This document shows positions 13,805 to 19,848 of a DNA stretch of 19,848 bases, piece by piece. The notes below the pieces were generated by a model, which did not search any database, was not told the origin of the DNA, and worked only from the letters and a program-made list of their open reading frames with translations. Where the stretch lies: contig JBAVAR010000094.1 of NCBI GenBank assembly GCA_049585815.1, positions 1 through 19,848 on the forward strand, in the 5' to 3' direction. Every line of letters begins with the position of its first letter. Positions within the stretch are counted from its first letter, which is position 1. Made by a program: the position numbers and the translations under genes. This DNA is from DATLSM01 sp049585815. GTDB taxonomy: Bacteria > Actinomycetota > Thermoleophilia > Solirubrobacterales > 70-9.

Positions 13805-14748
13805 TTCGAGGGGTCCAGGAGAAGCTTGCCGCTGGTCCGTCGGCCGATCAGATCTTCGTGGGCTCGGGCCGCCTCAGAGAGCGGGTAAACGCCTCCGATC
13901 GTCACCTCCAGCTCCCCGGCGGCAACCGCCCCGAGCAGCTCGCCGATTATCGGTGCGACCAGATCGCGGCGCAGCAGCAGATGCACCAGCCAGAAGCCGA
14001 TCACCGACTTCGAGCCGCGCAGCAGGGCCGCCGTGGACACCTCACGCTGCTCGCGGGAGGCGATGCCGAAGACCACCATCCGCCCCAGCGGTGCCAGCGC
14101 CGCGAGCTCGGCGTCAAAGGCATCCCCGCCGCTCATGTGGAGGATCGCGTTGACCGGCTCGCCGTCGTTGGCGTCGAGGATCGCCTGCCGCAGATCCCCG
14201 GCCCGGGAGTCGACGGTGGCATCGGCGCCGAGCCGCTCGACCAATGCCCGTTTCTCCTCGTTGGAGGCAAGGCCGATCACCTTCGCCCCGGCCCGCTTGG
14301 CAAGCTGCACGGAGAGGCTGCCGGTGCCACCGGCCGCGGCCTCGACTACGACGGTCTCGCCTCTCTCGATTCGCGCGCAGCGCCCGACAAGCGCCATCGC
14401 CGTCAGCCCCTGCAACAGCAACGCCGCGGCCTTCTCGTCATCGACCTCGTCGGGGATCGGGACCAGGAAGCTCTCGGGAACCGCCACCTTCTCCGCGTAA
14501 CCGCCCGCCGGGAGAATCGCCGCCACCCGCCGCCCGTCCGCCAGCCGCCCGCTCACCTCGGCCCCAGGGATCAGCGGAAGCTGCTGCTCGGCCAGGTAGT
14601 CGTTGCGGGTTGCATGGGTGTCGGCGAAGTTGATCCCGCTTCGCGAAACCTCCACAAGGACCATGCCCTCGCCCGGCTCGGGATCGGGTAGATCGACGTA
14701 GCGAAGTACATCGGGGCCACCGAACTCCTCGATCTGAATCGCCTTCAT
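13801..14748 (-). CDS. Quinone oxidoreductase-like MDR protein (zinc-independent)
   Basis: The product is 315 residues, typical of the quinone-oxidoreductase branch of the medium-chain dehydrogenase/reductases. The N-terminal MKAIQIEEFGGPDVLRYVDLP and SGINFADTHATRNDY (37-51) are family features; the NADPH-binding Rossmann motif is EAAAGGTGSLSVQLAKRAGAK (136-156); the C-terminus has the GRTSGKLLLDP form. There are no zinc-ligand cysteines. It would reduce quinones or enones with NADPH. ATG 14748 is preferred to TTG 14772 because the family starts here. It is the first gene of an operon with the DEAD-box helicase, linked by a 4-base GTGA overlap. I see no strong promoter in the 42 bases separating it from the divergent PfkB gene. 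Confidence 0.9.
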   Translation of the reverse strand: MKAIQIEEFGGPDVLRYVDLPDPEPGEGMVLVEVSRSGINFADTHATRNDYLAEQQLPLIPGAEVSGRLADGRRVAAILPAGGYAEKVAVPESFLVPIPDEVDDEKAAALLLQGLTAMALVGRCARIERGETVVVEAAAGGTGSLSVQLAKRAGAKVIGLASNEEKRALVERLGADATVDSRAGDLRQAILDANDGEPVNAILHMSGGDAFDAELAALAPLGRMVVFGIASREQREVSTAALLRGSKSVIGFWLVHLLLRRDLVAPIIGELLGAVAAGELEVTIGGVYPLSEAARAHEDLIGRRTSGKLLLDPSK

Positions 14749-14776
14749 CGGCTGCGGAGTCTCGCAGGACAAGCAC

Positions 14777-14782
14777 TAAGCT
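14777..14782 (+). promoter_or_regulatory. Leaderless -10 element for the PfkB kinase
   Basis: TAAGCT lies 8 bases before ATG 14791 in the sequence gcactaagctg, the same 11-mer as before the RibD-like gene at 4518. Confidence 0.6.
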
Positions 14783-14790
14783 GCCGGCCG

Positions 14791-15720
14791 ATGTCGCTGA
14801 CCGTCGTCGGATCGATTGCCTTTGACTCGGTGAAGACCCCGTTCGGGGAACGCGAGCGGATGCTCGGCGGCACCGCGGTCCACTTCTCCCTCGCCGCCAG
14901 CTTCTTCACCGAGGTGCGCCCCGTCGGACCGGTTGGCGATGACTTCGGCGCCGCCGAGTTCGAGGTTCTGCAGCGGCGCGGGGTGATCGTCGACGACATC
15001 GAGAAGATCGAGGGCGGCTCCTCCTTCTTCTGGCGCGGACGGTATGAGTATGACCTCAACGTCGCCCACACCGAGGACACTCAGCTCAACGTTTTCGGCG
15101 AGTTCGAACCCAAGCTCTCCGCGGCCTCCAAGGCAGCCGACGTCCTCTTCCTCGCCAACATCCAGCCCGATTTACAGCGTCAGGTCCGTGCCCAGTGCCA
15201 GGTGGCGCACTTCAGCGCCCTGGACTCGATGAACCTCTGGATCGACACCGCGAGGGACTCGCTGCTCGCCGCGATCGGCGAGGTCGAGTGCGTGATCGTC
15301 AACGACGCCGAGATCCGCCAGCTGACCGGGGAGTCCAACCTCGCCCGCGCCGCCCGCGCCGTGATGGAACGCGGCCCGCGCGCCGTCGTCGCCAAGCAGG
15401 GAGAGTACGGAGCGGCGCTTTTCACCGCGAACGGCTTCTTCGCCCTGCCGGGCTTCCCCTTGGAGGACGTGCGGGACCCGACCGGCGCCGGCGACAGCTT
15501 CGCGGGCGGCTTCCTTGGCTACCTCGACAGCCACGAGGGTCCCCTTGACGAGGGGAGCCTGCGGCGGGCGATGGGTTACGGCACCGTCCTCGCCTCCTTC
15601 AATGTCGAGGAGTTCGGCACCGAGCGTGTCTCCCGCCTCACCCGCGAGGAGATCGACGGGCGACTGGCGACGCTGCACGGGATGACACAGTTTGAGCCGC
15701 TGAGGGCCCCCGCCGAGTAG
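14791..15720 (+). CDS. PfkB-family sugar/nucleoside kinase
   Basis: The product is 309 residues, a normal length. The N-terminal VVGSIAFDSVKTP and LGGTAVHFSLAAS (25-37) form the substrate-binding part, although the usual GG-N of the first signature is replaced by GGTAVHFS. VNDAEIRQLTG (170-180) is the typical N/D-E segment, and RDPTGAGDSFAGGFLG (228-243) is PfkB signature 2 with Asp235 as the catalytic base and GAG as the anion hole. These enzymes phosphorylate ribose, fructose-type sugars or nucleosides; the substrate here is not clear. ATG 14791 is supported by TAAGCT. The citrate synthase follows after 87 bases on the same strand with its own ribosome site, so co-transcription is possible but not required. 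Confidence 0.92.
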   Translation: MSLTVVGSIAFDSVKTPFGERERMLGGTAVHFSLAASFFTEVRPVGPVGDDFGAAEFEVLQRRGVIVDDIEKIEGGSSFFWRGRYEYDLNVAHTEDTQLNVFGEFEPKLSAASKAADVLFLANIQPDLQRQVRAQCQVAHFSALDSMNLWIDTARDSLLAAIGEVECVIVNDAEIRQLTGESNLARAARAVMERGPRAVVAKQGEYGAALFTANGFFALPGFPLEDVRDPTGAGDSFAGGFLGYLDSHEGPLDEGSLRRAMGYGTVLASFNVEEFGTERVSRLTREEIDGRLATLHGMTQFEPLRAPAE

Positions 15721-15807
15721 TGGATCGGCGTTAACCGCGGGCAAGGGGCCGGGCGCTTCAAGCTGCGATACTGGCGACTCCAGCCAAGACCAGCTCGAGG
15801 AGGGGTG

Positions 15808-17205
15808 ATGGCCACCGAGCAGCAGATCGGGAACGCAACCGCCGACGGGGCCAGCGCCGGGGGATCGGAGTCGCTGAGCGTCACCGACAACCGCACCGGC
15901 AGGACCTACGAGCTGCCGATCACCGACGGGACCGTGCGGGCGATGGACCTGCGCCAGATCAAGGTCTCCGAGGAGGAATTCGGCATGATGGCCTACGACC
16001 CGGCCTTCACCAATACCGCCTCATGCCGCTCGGCGATCACCTTCATCGACGGCGAGGCGGGCATCCTCGAACACCGCGGCTACTCGATCGAGCAGCTGTG
16101 TGAGCGCTCGACCTTCCTCGAGGTCGCCTACCTGCTGATCTTCGGCGAGCTGCCGACCGGCCCGCAGCTTGACCGCTGGACCTACGACATCACCCACCAC
16201 ACCTTCGTCCACGAGGACCTCAAGCAGTTCTTTGAGGGCTTCCGCTATGACGCCCACCCGATGGGGATGCTGCTCGCCGGGGTCGGCGCGCTCTCGACCT
16301 TCTACCCGGACGCAAAGCAGATCGACGATCCAGAAGAGCGCTACATGGCGGCGGTCCGGCTGATCGCCAAGGTACCGACCCTGGCCGCGTTCTCCTACCG
16401 GCACAACATGGGCCTGCCCTATGTCTATCCCGACAACGATCTCAGCTTCGCCGAGAACTTCCTCTCGATGATGTTCAAGAAGACCGAAGCCAAGCACCTG
16501 CCGAAGCCGGCGCTGACAAAGGCCCTCGACGTGCTCTTCATCCTTCACGCCGACCACGAACAGAACTGCTCCACCAATGCGGTTCGCGGCGTCGGCTCCT
16601 CCGACGTCGACCCCTACTCGGCGGTCGCGGCCGGGGTGGCGGCGCTGTACGGACCGCTGCACGGCGGCGCCAACGAGGCGGTCCTGCGGATGCTGCGGCG
16701 GATCGGGTCCCCTGACAACGTCCCCGGCTTCCTCGAGAAGGTCAAACAGCGCGAGGAGAAATTGATGGGCTTCGGCCACCGCGTCTACAAGAACTACGAC
16801 CCCCGGGCGCGGATCATCCAGCAGCACATGGATGAGGTCTTCGAGGCCACCGAGTACAACCCCCTGGTCGAGATCGCGCGCGAGCTGGAGAGGCAGGCTC
16901 TCGAGGACGAGTACTTCACCTCCCGCAAGCTCTACCCGAATGTCGACTTCTACTCGGGCATCATCTATGAGGCGATGGAGATCCCGACCGAGATGTTCAC
17001 GGTCATCTTCGCGATCCCACGCACCGCCGGGTGGGTGTCTCAGTGGATGGAGATGCACGAAGACCCGGAGCAGAAAATCGCCCGGCCGCGACAGATCTAC
17101 ACCGGCCAGCGGGAGCGCGCCTATGTACCGATCGCAGAGCGCGAGGGTCCCGAAAAAATCATCGGGCCGCCGGCGCGCAGACCGAAACGGCCGCGGCGCG
17201 GCGCC
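15808..17205 (+). CDS. gltA: Citrate synthase
   Basis: The product is 466 residues ending before TGA 17206-17208. It condenses oxaloacetate with acetyl-CoA to citrate, the first step of the TCA cycle. The three catalytic residues are present: His285 in GPLHGGANE, His324 in GFGHRVYKNYDPRA and Asp380 in NVDFYSG. The N-terminal beta-rich region and overall length match the long (GltA/type II, hexameric) class rather than the short ~375-residue form. It is about 40 residues longer than E. coli GltA, with about 20 extra residues at the N-terminus and a basic C-terminal tail (RRPKRPRRGA). I chose ATG 15808 rather than GTG 15805 because AGGAGG (15798-15803) is nearer correct spacing. A weak GATACT (15767-15772) is a possible -10. 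Confidence 0.97.
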
Positions 17206-17292
17206 TGAGGAATCAGCCCGCCGCCTTCCCCCACTTCGCCTCCGGGGGCTGGGGCAATCACGCCTCCGGCGTCGATTTCAGAGAGTCAGATC

Positions 17293-17664
17293 GTGATGCC
17301 CCTCGATCGGCGACAGAAGTGGCGGCTGACGGTCAGGCACGCCTCCGACGTCGAGCACGAGGAGTTCGATGATCTGGACACGGCGATCGGGGAAATGCGA
17401 AGGCGCGCGGAGGCGGTTCGGGCCGAGGGGCCGCTGCCGCCCTCCTCGGCCCTGCGCAGCTTCGAACCCGAGGATCAGGTTCATGCGCGGCTGCAGATCT
17501 CCGGCAGGGGGCTGCTGCGCCGCCCCACCGCGGGGATCGACGTCAGGGGGGACGGAACTCTGGTCGCCTTCCGCGGCACCCTGGCGCGCGAGCAGTTGAA
17601 GCCCGAGGCCGGGACAACGCCCTTTGACGCGGTCCGCGAGACTCTCTTGGGACGGGCCCGATGA
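17293..17664 (+). CDS. Conserved-looking protein of unknown function
   Basis: The product is 123 residues (122 if it starts at ATG 17296). I do not recognise the family. It begins with a basic strand-like segment (RRQKWRLTVRHAS), an acidic stretch (VEHEEFDDLDTAIGEMRRRAEAVRAEG, about 20-46, probably a helix), then a beta-like region (DQVHARLQISGRGL ... VRGDGTLVAFRG). There is no membrane helix or signal peptide. GTG 17293 has GAGAGT 6 bases before it, a poor -10. The stop overlaps the next start by ATGA, so the two genes are translationally coupled. The codon use looks like that of neighbouring genes, which supports it being real. Confidence 0.7.
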   Translation: MMPLDRRQKWRLTVRHASDVEHEEFDDLDTAIGEMRRRAEAVRAEGPLPPSSALRSFEPEDQVHARLQISGRGLLRRPTAGIDVRGDGTLVAFRGTLAREQLKPEAGTTPFDAVRETLLGRAR

Positions 17665-17978
17665 TCGACTCCGAAACCGAGATTCCCAAGGGCAGCTATG
17701 CGGCAGGCAACCGGGTGAAGCTGCCTGCCAGGGCCGAACCGCCCTTCGTCGTCTTCATCAACGGCGTCGAACAGAGCGAGGACAGCGACTACCGGGTGCG
17801 GGCGGGGGAGATCGTCTTCACCCGGCCGATCGTCAAGGAGAGGGTTGGCGCGGGCCGCTGGCTCGCGATGTATCTGGGTCTCTTCGGCACCTACCGCAAG
17901 AATGAGACGGTCGACATCCAGTTCACCCGCGACGGCAGGACGACGCTGGTTGACGACCTCCCGGTCGAGCCCGGCTAG
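17661..17978 (+). CDS. Small protein of unknown function coupled to the preceding gene
   Basis: The product is 105 residues with no family I recognise. It looks beta-rich and soluble: FVVFINGVEQSEDSDYRV (about 29-46) and AGEIVFTRPIVKE (about 48-60) read like paired strands, followed by a hydrophobic stretch (WLAMYLGLFGTY, about 67-78) and ETVDIQFTRDGRTTLVDDLPVE. The phrase V-x-I-N-G-V-E-Q with a later D-Y-R-V is seen in beta-sandwich modules of various proteins, but that is only resemblance. ATG 17661 overlaps the previous stop by 4 bases (ATGA). The stop is 2 bases from the stop of the convergent prenyltransferase gene. Confidence 0.7.
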   Translation: MIDSETEIPKGSYAAGNRVKLPARAEPPFVVFINGVEQSEDSDYRVRAGEIVFTRPIVKERVGAGRWLAMYLGLFGTYRKNETVDIQFTRDGRTTLVDDLPVEPG

Positions 17979-17980
17979 GG

Positions 17981-18976
17981 CTATTTGAACACGTAGAGGA
18001 GCAGGAACGCGATCAGCGCAAAGCTGGCGCCGGCGGCGATCATGCCCTTGTCCTCAGCGATTATCGCGGCGGTGGAGCGATCGTCGGCCCGGTCGTAGAT
18101 CAGATACAGGTAGCGGAAGATCCCGTAGATCACCGGGGGGATCGTCAGCATCATGCGGCTGCCGATCAGGGGCGAGTTGACCGTGTAGATCGCGTAGCTG
18201 ATCACGGTGCCGGTGGTGACCAGGGAGACCATCTGGTCAAGGAAGGGAAGTGAGTAGTGCTCGAGGACCGGCCGCGTCGAGGTTCCCTCGTGCAGCTCGG
18301 AGACGGCCTCCTGACGGCGCTTGGTGAAGCCGAGGAAGAGGGCGAGCATCCCGGTGCAAAGGACAAGCCACTCCGAGGCGTGGGCGCCGACGGCGCTGGC
18401 CCCGGCGGCGACCCGCAGGATGAAGAGGCAGGCCAGGGTCATCACGTCGATGATCACCACCTGCTTGAGCGCGATGCTGTAGGCGATCTGGGCGCCGCCG
18501 TAGCCGACGACCATCAGGCCCACCTGCCAGTTGACCGCGCCGAAGGCGAGAGCGATCGAGGCCGCCGCCAGCAACGGGGCCAGGACGATCGCGGCGCGCT
18601 CGGAGAGCTCGCCAGCAGCCAGTGGCCGGTAGCGCTTCTTGGGATGCTTGCGATCGAGCTCGACGTCCACCAGGTCGTTGACGAAGTAACCGGCACTGGA
18701 GATCAGGCAAAAGGCGACAAAGGCGATCGTCGCCTCCGCCACCTGATGGGGCTGGTTGAACTTGCCCGAGAAGAGCAGGCCGGCAAAGACCAGAATGTTT
18801 TTGACCCACTCGGTCGGGCGTCCGGTCTTGATCGCCGCCCGCAGCGGCGAGCGGCGCGGCACCACGGGCTCGGCGTCCAAGGCGCCCGCCCCGGCGCCGG
18901 CGGGAACGGTCGGCTGTTCGGAGGTGATGGTTTCCACGAGAGGGCGGGCAGCCGGTTTGCGCGGGCCGCCAGGCAA
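17981..18976 (-). CDS. UbiA-family prenyltransferase, decaprenyl-phosphate phosphoribosyltransferase-like
   Basis: The product is up to 331 residues. After a hydrophilic N-terminus of about 50 residues it has RPTEWVKNILVFAGLLFSG (53-71), the first Asp-rich motif NDLVDVELDRKHPKKRYRPLA (100-120) and the second region around LKQVVIIDVMTLACLFILRVAAGA, with eight or nine membrane helices. These are features of the DPPR synthase group (Rv3806c type), which joins phosphoribose from PRPP to decaprenyl phosphate for the arabinan donor DPA. TTG 18976 is the longest start; GTG 18937 is an alternative. A TACCCT hexamer (minus strand, 18996-19001) could be the promoter with a short leader. It lies downstream of the histidine kinase on the same strand, 69 bases away. 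Confidence 0.85.
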   Translation of the reverse strand: MPGGPRKPAARPLVETITSEQPTVPAGAGAGALDAEPVVPRRSPLRAAIKTGRPTEWVKNILVFAGLLFSGKFNQPHQVAEATIAFVAFCLISSAGYFVNDLVDVELDRKHPKKRYRPLAAGELSERAAIVLAPLLAAASIALAFGAVNWQVGLMVVGYGGAQIAYSIALKQVVIIDVMTLACLFILRVAAGASAVGAHASEWLVLCTGMLALFLGFTKRRQEAVSELHEGTSTRPVLEHYSLPFLDQMVSLVTTGTVISYAIYTVNSPLIGSRMMLTIPPVIYGIFRYLYLIYDRADDRSTAAIIAEDKGMIAAGASFALIAFLLLYVFK

Positions 18977-19045
18977 TAGGAGTTGCGGTCGCGACAGGGT
19001 AGCGCCGCTCGTGGTCAGCGCCGCCCGGGCTGCTGAGATCGACGG

Positions 19046-19848
19046 TTAGGCACCCGGTAGGCGGACCGTGAAGCGGGCGCCGCAGGGGGCGATGTTCTCG
19101 ACCGCTGCGCTACCTCCCATTGCCTCGGTCAGCTCGCGTACGATCGCCAGGCCGAGACCGGCGCCGTCGGGGGAGCCGCCGCCCGAGCTGGTGCGCAGGT
19201 GAAATCGCTCAAAGGCGCGGGGGATGTCCTTGACAGGGATGCCCGGTCCCTGGTCGCTCACCGTGATCGCACCGGGGCCAACCGAGAGCGTTACCGCCCC
19301 TCCCGGCGGGCTGACTCGAATCGCATTTTCGAGCAGGTTGGAGACCACCTGCAGGGCGCGGCCGTGGTCTGCCGTGGCCACCGCATCGCCGCCCTCAATC
19401 CCCACCTCGACGCCGGCCTCACGGGCGCGGGGGCGGAGCCGCTCCTCCGCCTCACGGACGACCGCCGCCAGATCGACGGTCTCCCGCCTCACCTCCAGCA
19501 CCCCCTGGCGCAGCCGCGCCAGGGCGAGCAGGTCGCCGACCAGCCGCTCAAGGCGCTCCGCCTCCCGCCCGATCACCGCGGCGGCGTCGCGGGGCTCGAT
19601 CGTGCGGTCCCCGATCCCCTCCGCGTAGCCGCGGATCGAGGTGAGGGGGGTGCGCAGATCGTGGGAGACCGAGAGCAGCACCGCCCGCTCGGCGTCGCGG
19701 GCCTGGGATAGCTGCGCCGCCATCGCGTTGAAGGCCTCCGCCAGCTCATCGAGCTCCTCGGTCCCCTCCGGCGGCACCTGCTCAGGCCGGCGCCCTGCGG
19801 CCAGCTCACCCGTCGCTGCGGCGAGCCGCCGCAGGGGCAGGGTGAGGC
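19046..19848 (-). CDS. Sensor histidine kinase, 3' part only (runs off the window)
   Basis: The gene is cut by the window end; about 267 residues are visible. The first translated residues (LTLPLRRLAAATGELAAGRRPEQV ... LAEAFNAMAAQL) are the two helices of a HAMP domain, so the frame continues past the window edge and the GTG at 19777 is not the start. Then follow HisKA with SVSHDLRTPLTS (phospho-acceptor His), the N box NLLENAIRVSP, the G boxes VSDQGPGIP and GAGLGLAIVRELTEAMGG, and a final FTVRLPGA. The 5' end should encode one or two membrane helices. The usual OmpR-type response regulator would be expected just outside the window, on the minus strand upstream. Confidence 0.9.
   Translation of the reverse strand, partial: LTLPLRRLAAATGELAAGRRPEQVPPEGTEELDELAEAFNAMAAQLSQARDAERAVLLSVSHDLRTPLTSIRGYAEGIGDRTIEPRDAAAVIGREAERLERLVGDLLALARLRQGVLEVRRETVDLAAVVREAEERLRPRAREAGVEVGIEGGDAVATADHGRALQVVSNLLENAIRVSPPGGAVTLSVGPGAITVSDQGPGIPVKDIPRAFERFHLRTSSGGGSPDGAGLGLAIVRELTEAMGGSAAVENIAPCGARFTVRLPGA

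Noticed and set aside
12389..13888. A 499-codon open frame on the plus strand, longer than the real helicase gene opposite it
   Set aside because: It is the antisense frame of the DEAD-box gene. Its product is rich in Gly, Asp and Leu without family motifs, while the minus strand encodes every helicase motif. High GC keeps antisense frames open.
16021..17058. A 345-codon minus-strand frame opposite citrate synthase
   Set aside because: It is an antisense shadow of a certain gene, with low-complexity Val/Asp/Arg composition.
17209..17292. Repeated cgcctccgg and G-rich runs after citrate synthase, considered as a terminator or riboswitch
   Set aside because: No stable stem followed by a T-tract and no riboswitch consensus could be found.
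18257..18979. A 240-codon plus-strand frame opposite the UbiA gene
   Set aside because: The translation is a Gly/Asp/Arg-rich shadow; the minus strand shows the Asp-rich prenyltransferase motif and membrane helices.

Overview
The window is high-GC (roughly two thirds G+C by eye), densely coded bacterial DNA. It holds 21 protein genes on both strands with gaps mostly under 150 bases. It looks like a chromosome segment from an actinobacterium, most likely of the Thermoleophilia/Solirubrobacterales type. The reasons are the GC-rich codon use, the frequent GTG starts, the many genes with no Shine-Dalgarno sequence but a TANNNT hexamer 6-9 bases before the start codon (the leaderless arrangement typical of actinobacteria), and a DPPR-synthase-like UbiA prenyltransferase. 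The taxon is an inference from style; no rRNA or marker phylogeny is available. I see no tRNA, rRNA, CRISPR array, insertion sequence or prophage.

Layout. 1-3483: a minus-strand pair (CBS-domain protein, then a multi-pass membrane protein ending at a good intrinsic terminator), a divergent zinc-ribbon membrane protein, a small unknown protein and a flippase-like LPG-synthase-TM protein. 3505-7845: a plus-strand run of sulfotransferase, RibD-type reductase, ACAD10/11-type acyl-CoA dehydrogenase and FLVCR-like MFS transporter. 7891-9496: SixA phosphatase (minus) diverging from a YbjQ-family protein and a glutathione-transferase-like protein. 9646-12363: an ACAD10/11-type APH-fold kinase (minus) diverging from a histidine kinase and a receiver-only response regulator. 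12353-14748: a minus-strand operon of quinone-oxidoreductase-like MDR protein and DEAD-box RNA helicase. 14791-17978: PfkB sugar kinase, citrate synthase and two coupled unknown genes. 17981-19848: UbiA-family prenyltransferase and the 3' part of a second histidine kinase that runs off the window.

How the genes fit together. Most of it is core metabolism and signalling rather than a mobile island. Two points stand out. First, nine genes appear to be expressed from leaderless promoters, and at two divergent junctions (1454/1473 and 3483/3505) a single symmetric 7-mer TANNNTA can serve as the -10 element for both directions. Second, the acyl-CoA dehydrogenase at 5324 and the kinase at 9646-10716 are the two halves of what is one fused protein in animals (ACAD10/ACAD11) and separate genes in the levulinate pathway of Pseudomonas putida. 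They may together degrade 4-hydroxyacyl-CoAs. I did not find a clear new defence or mobile system here.
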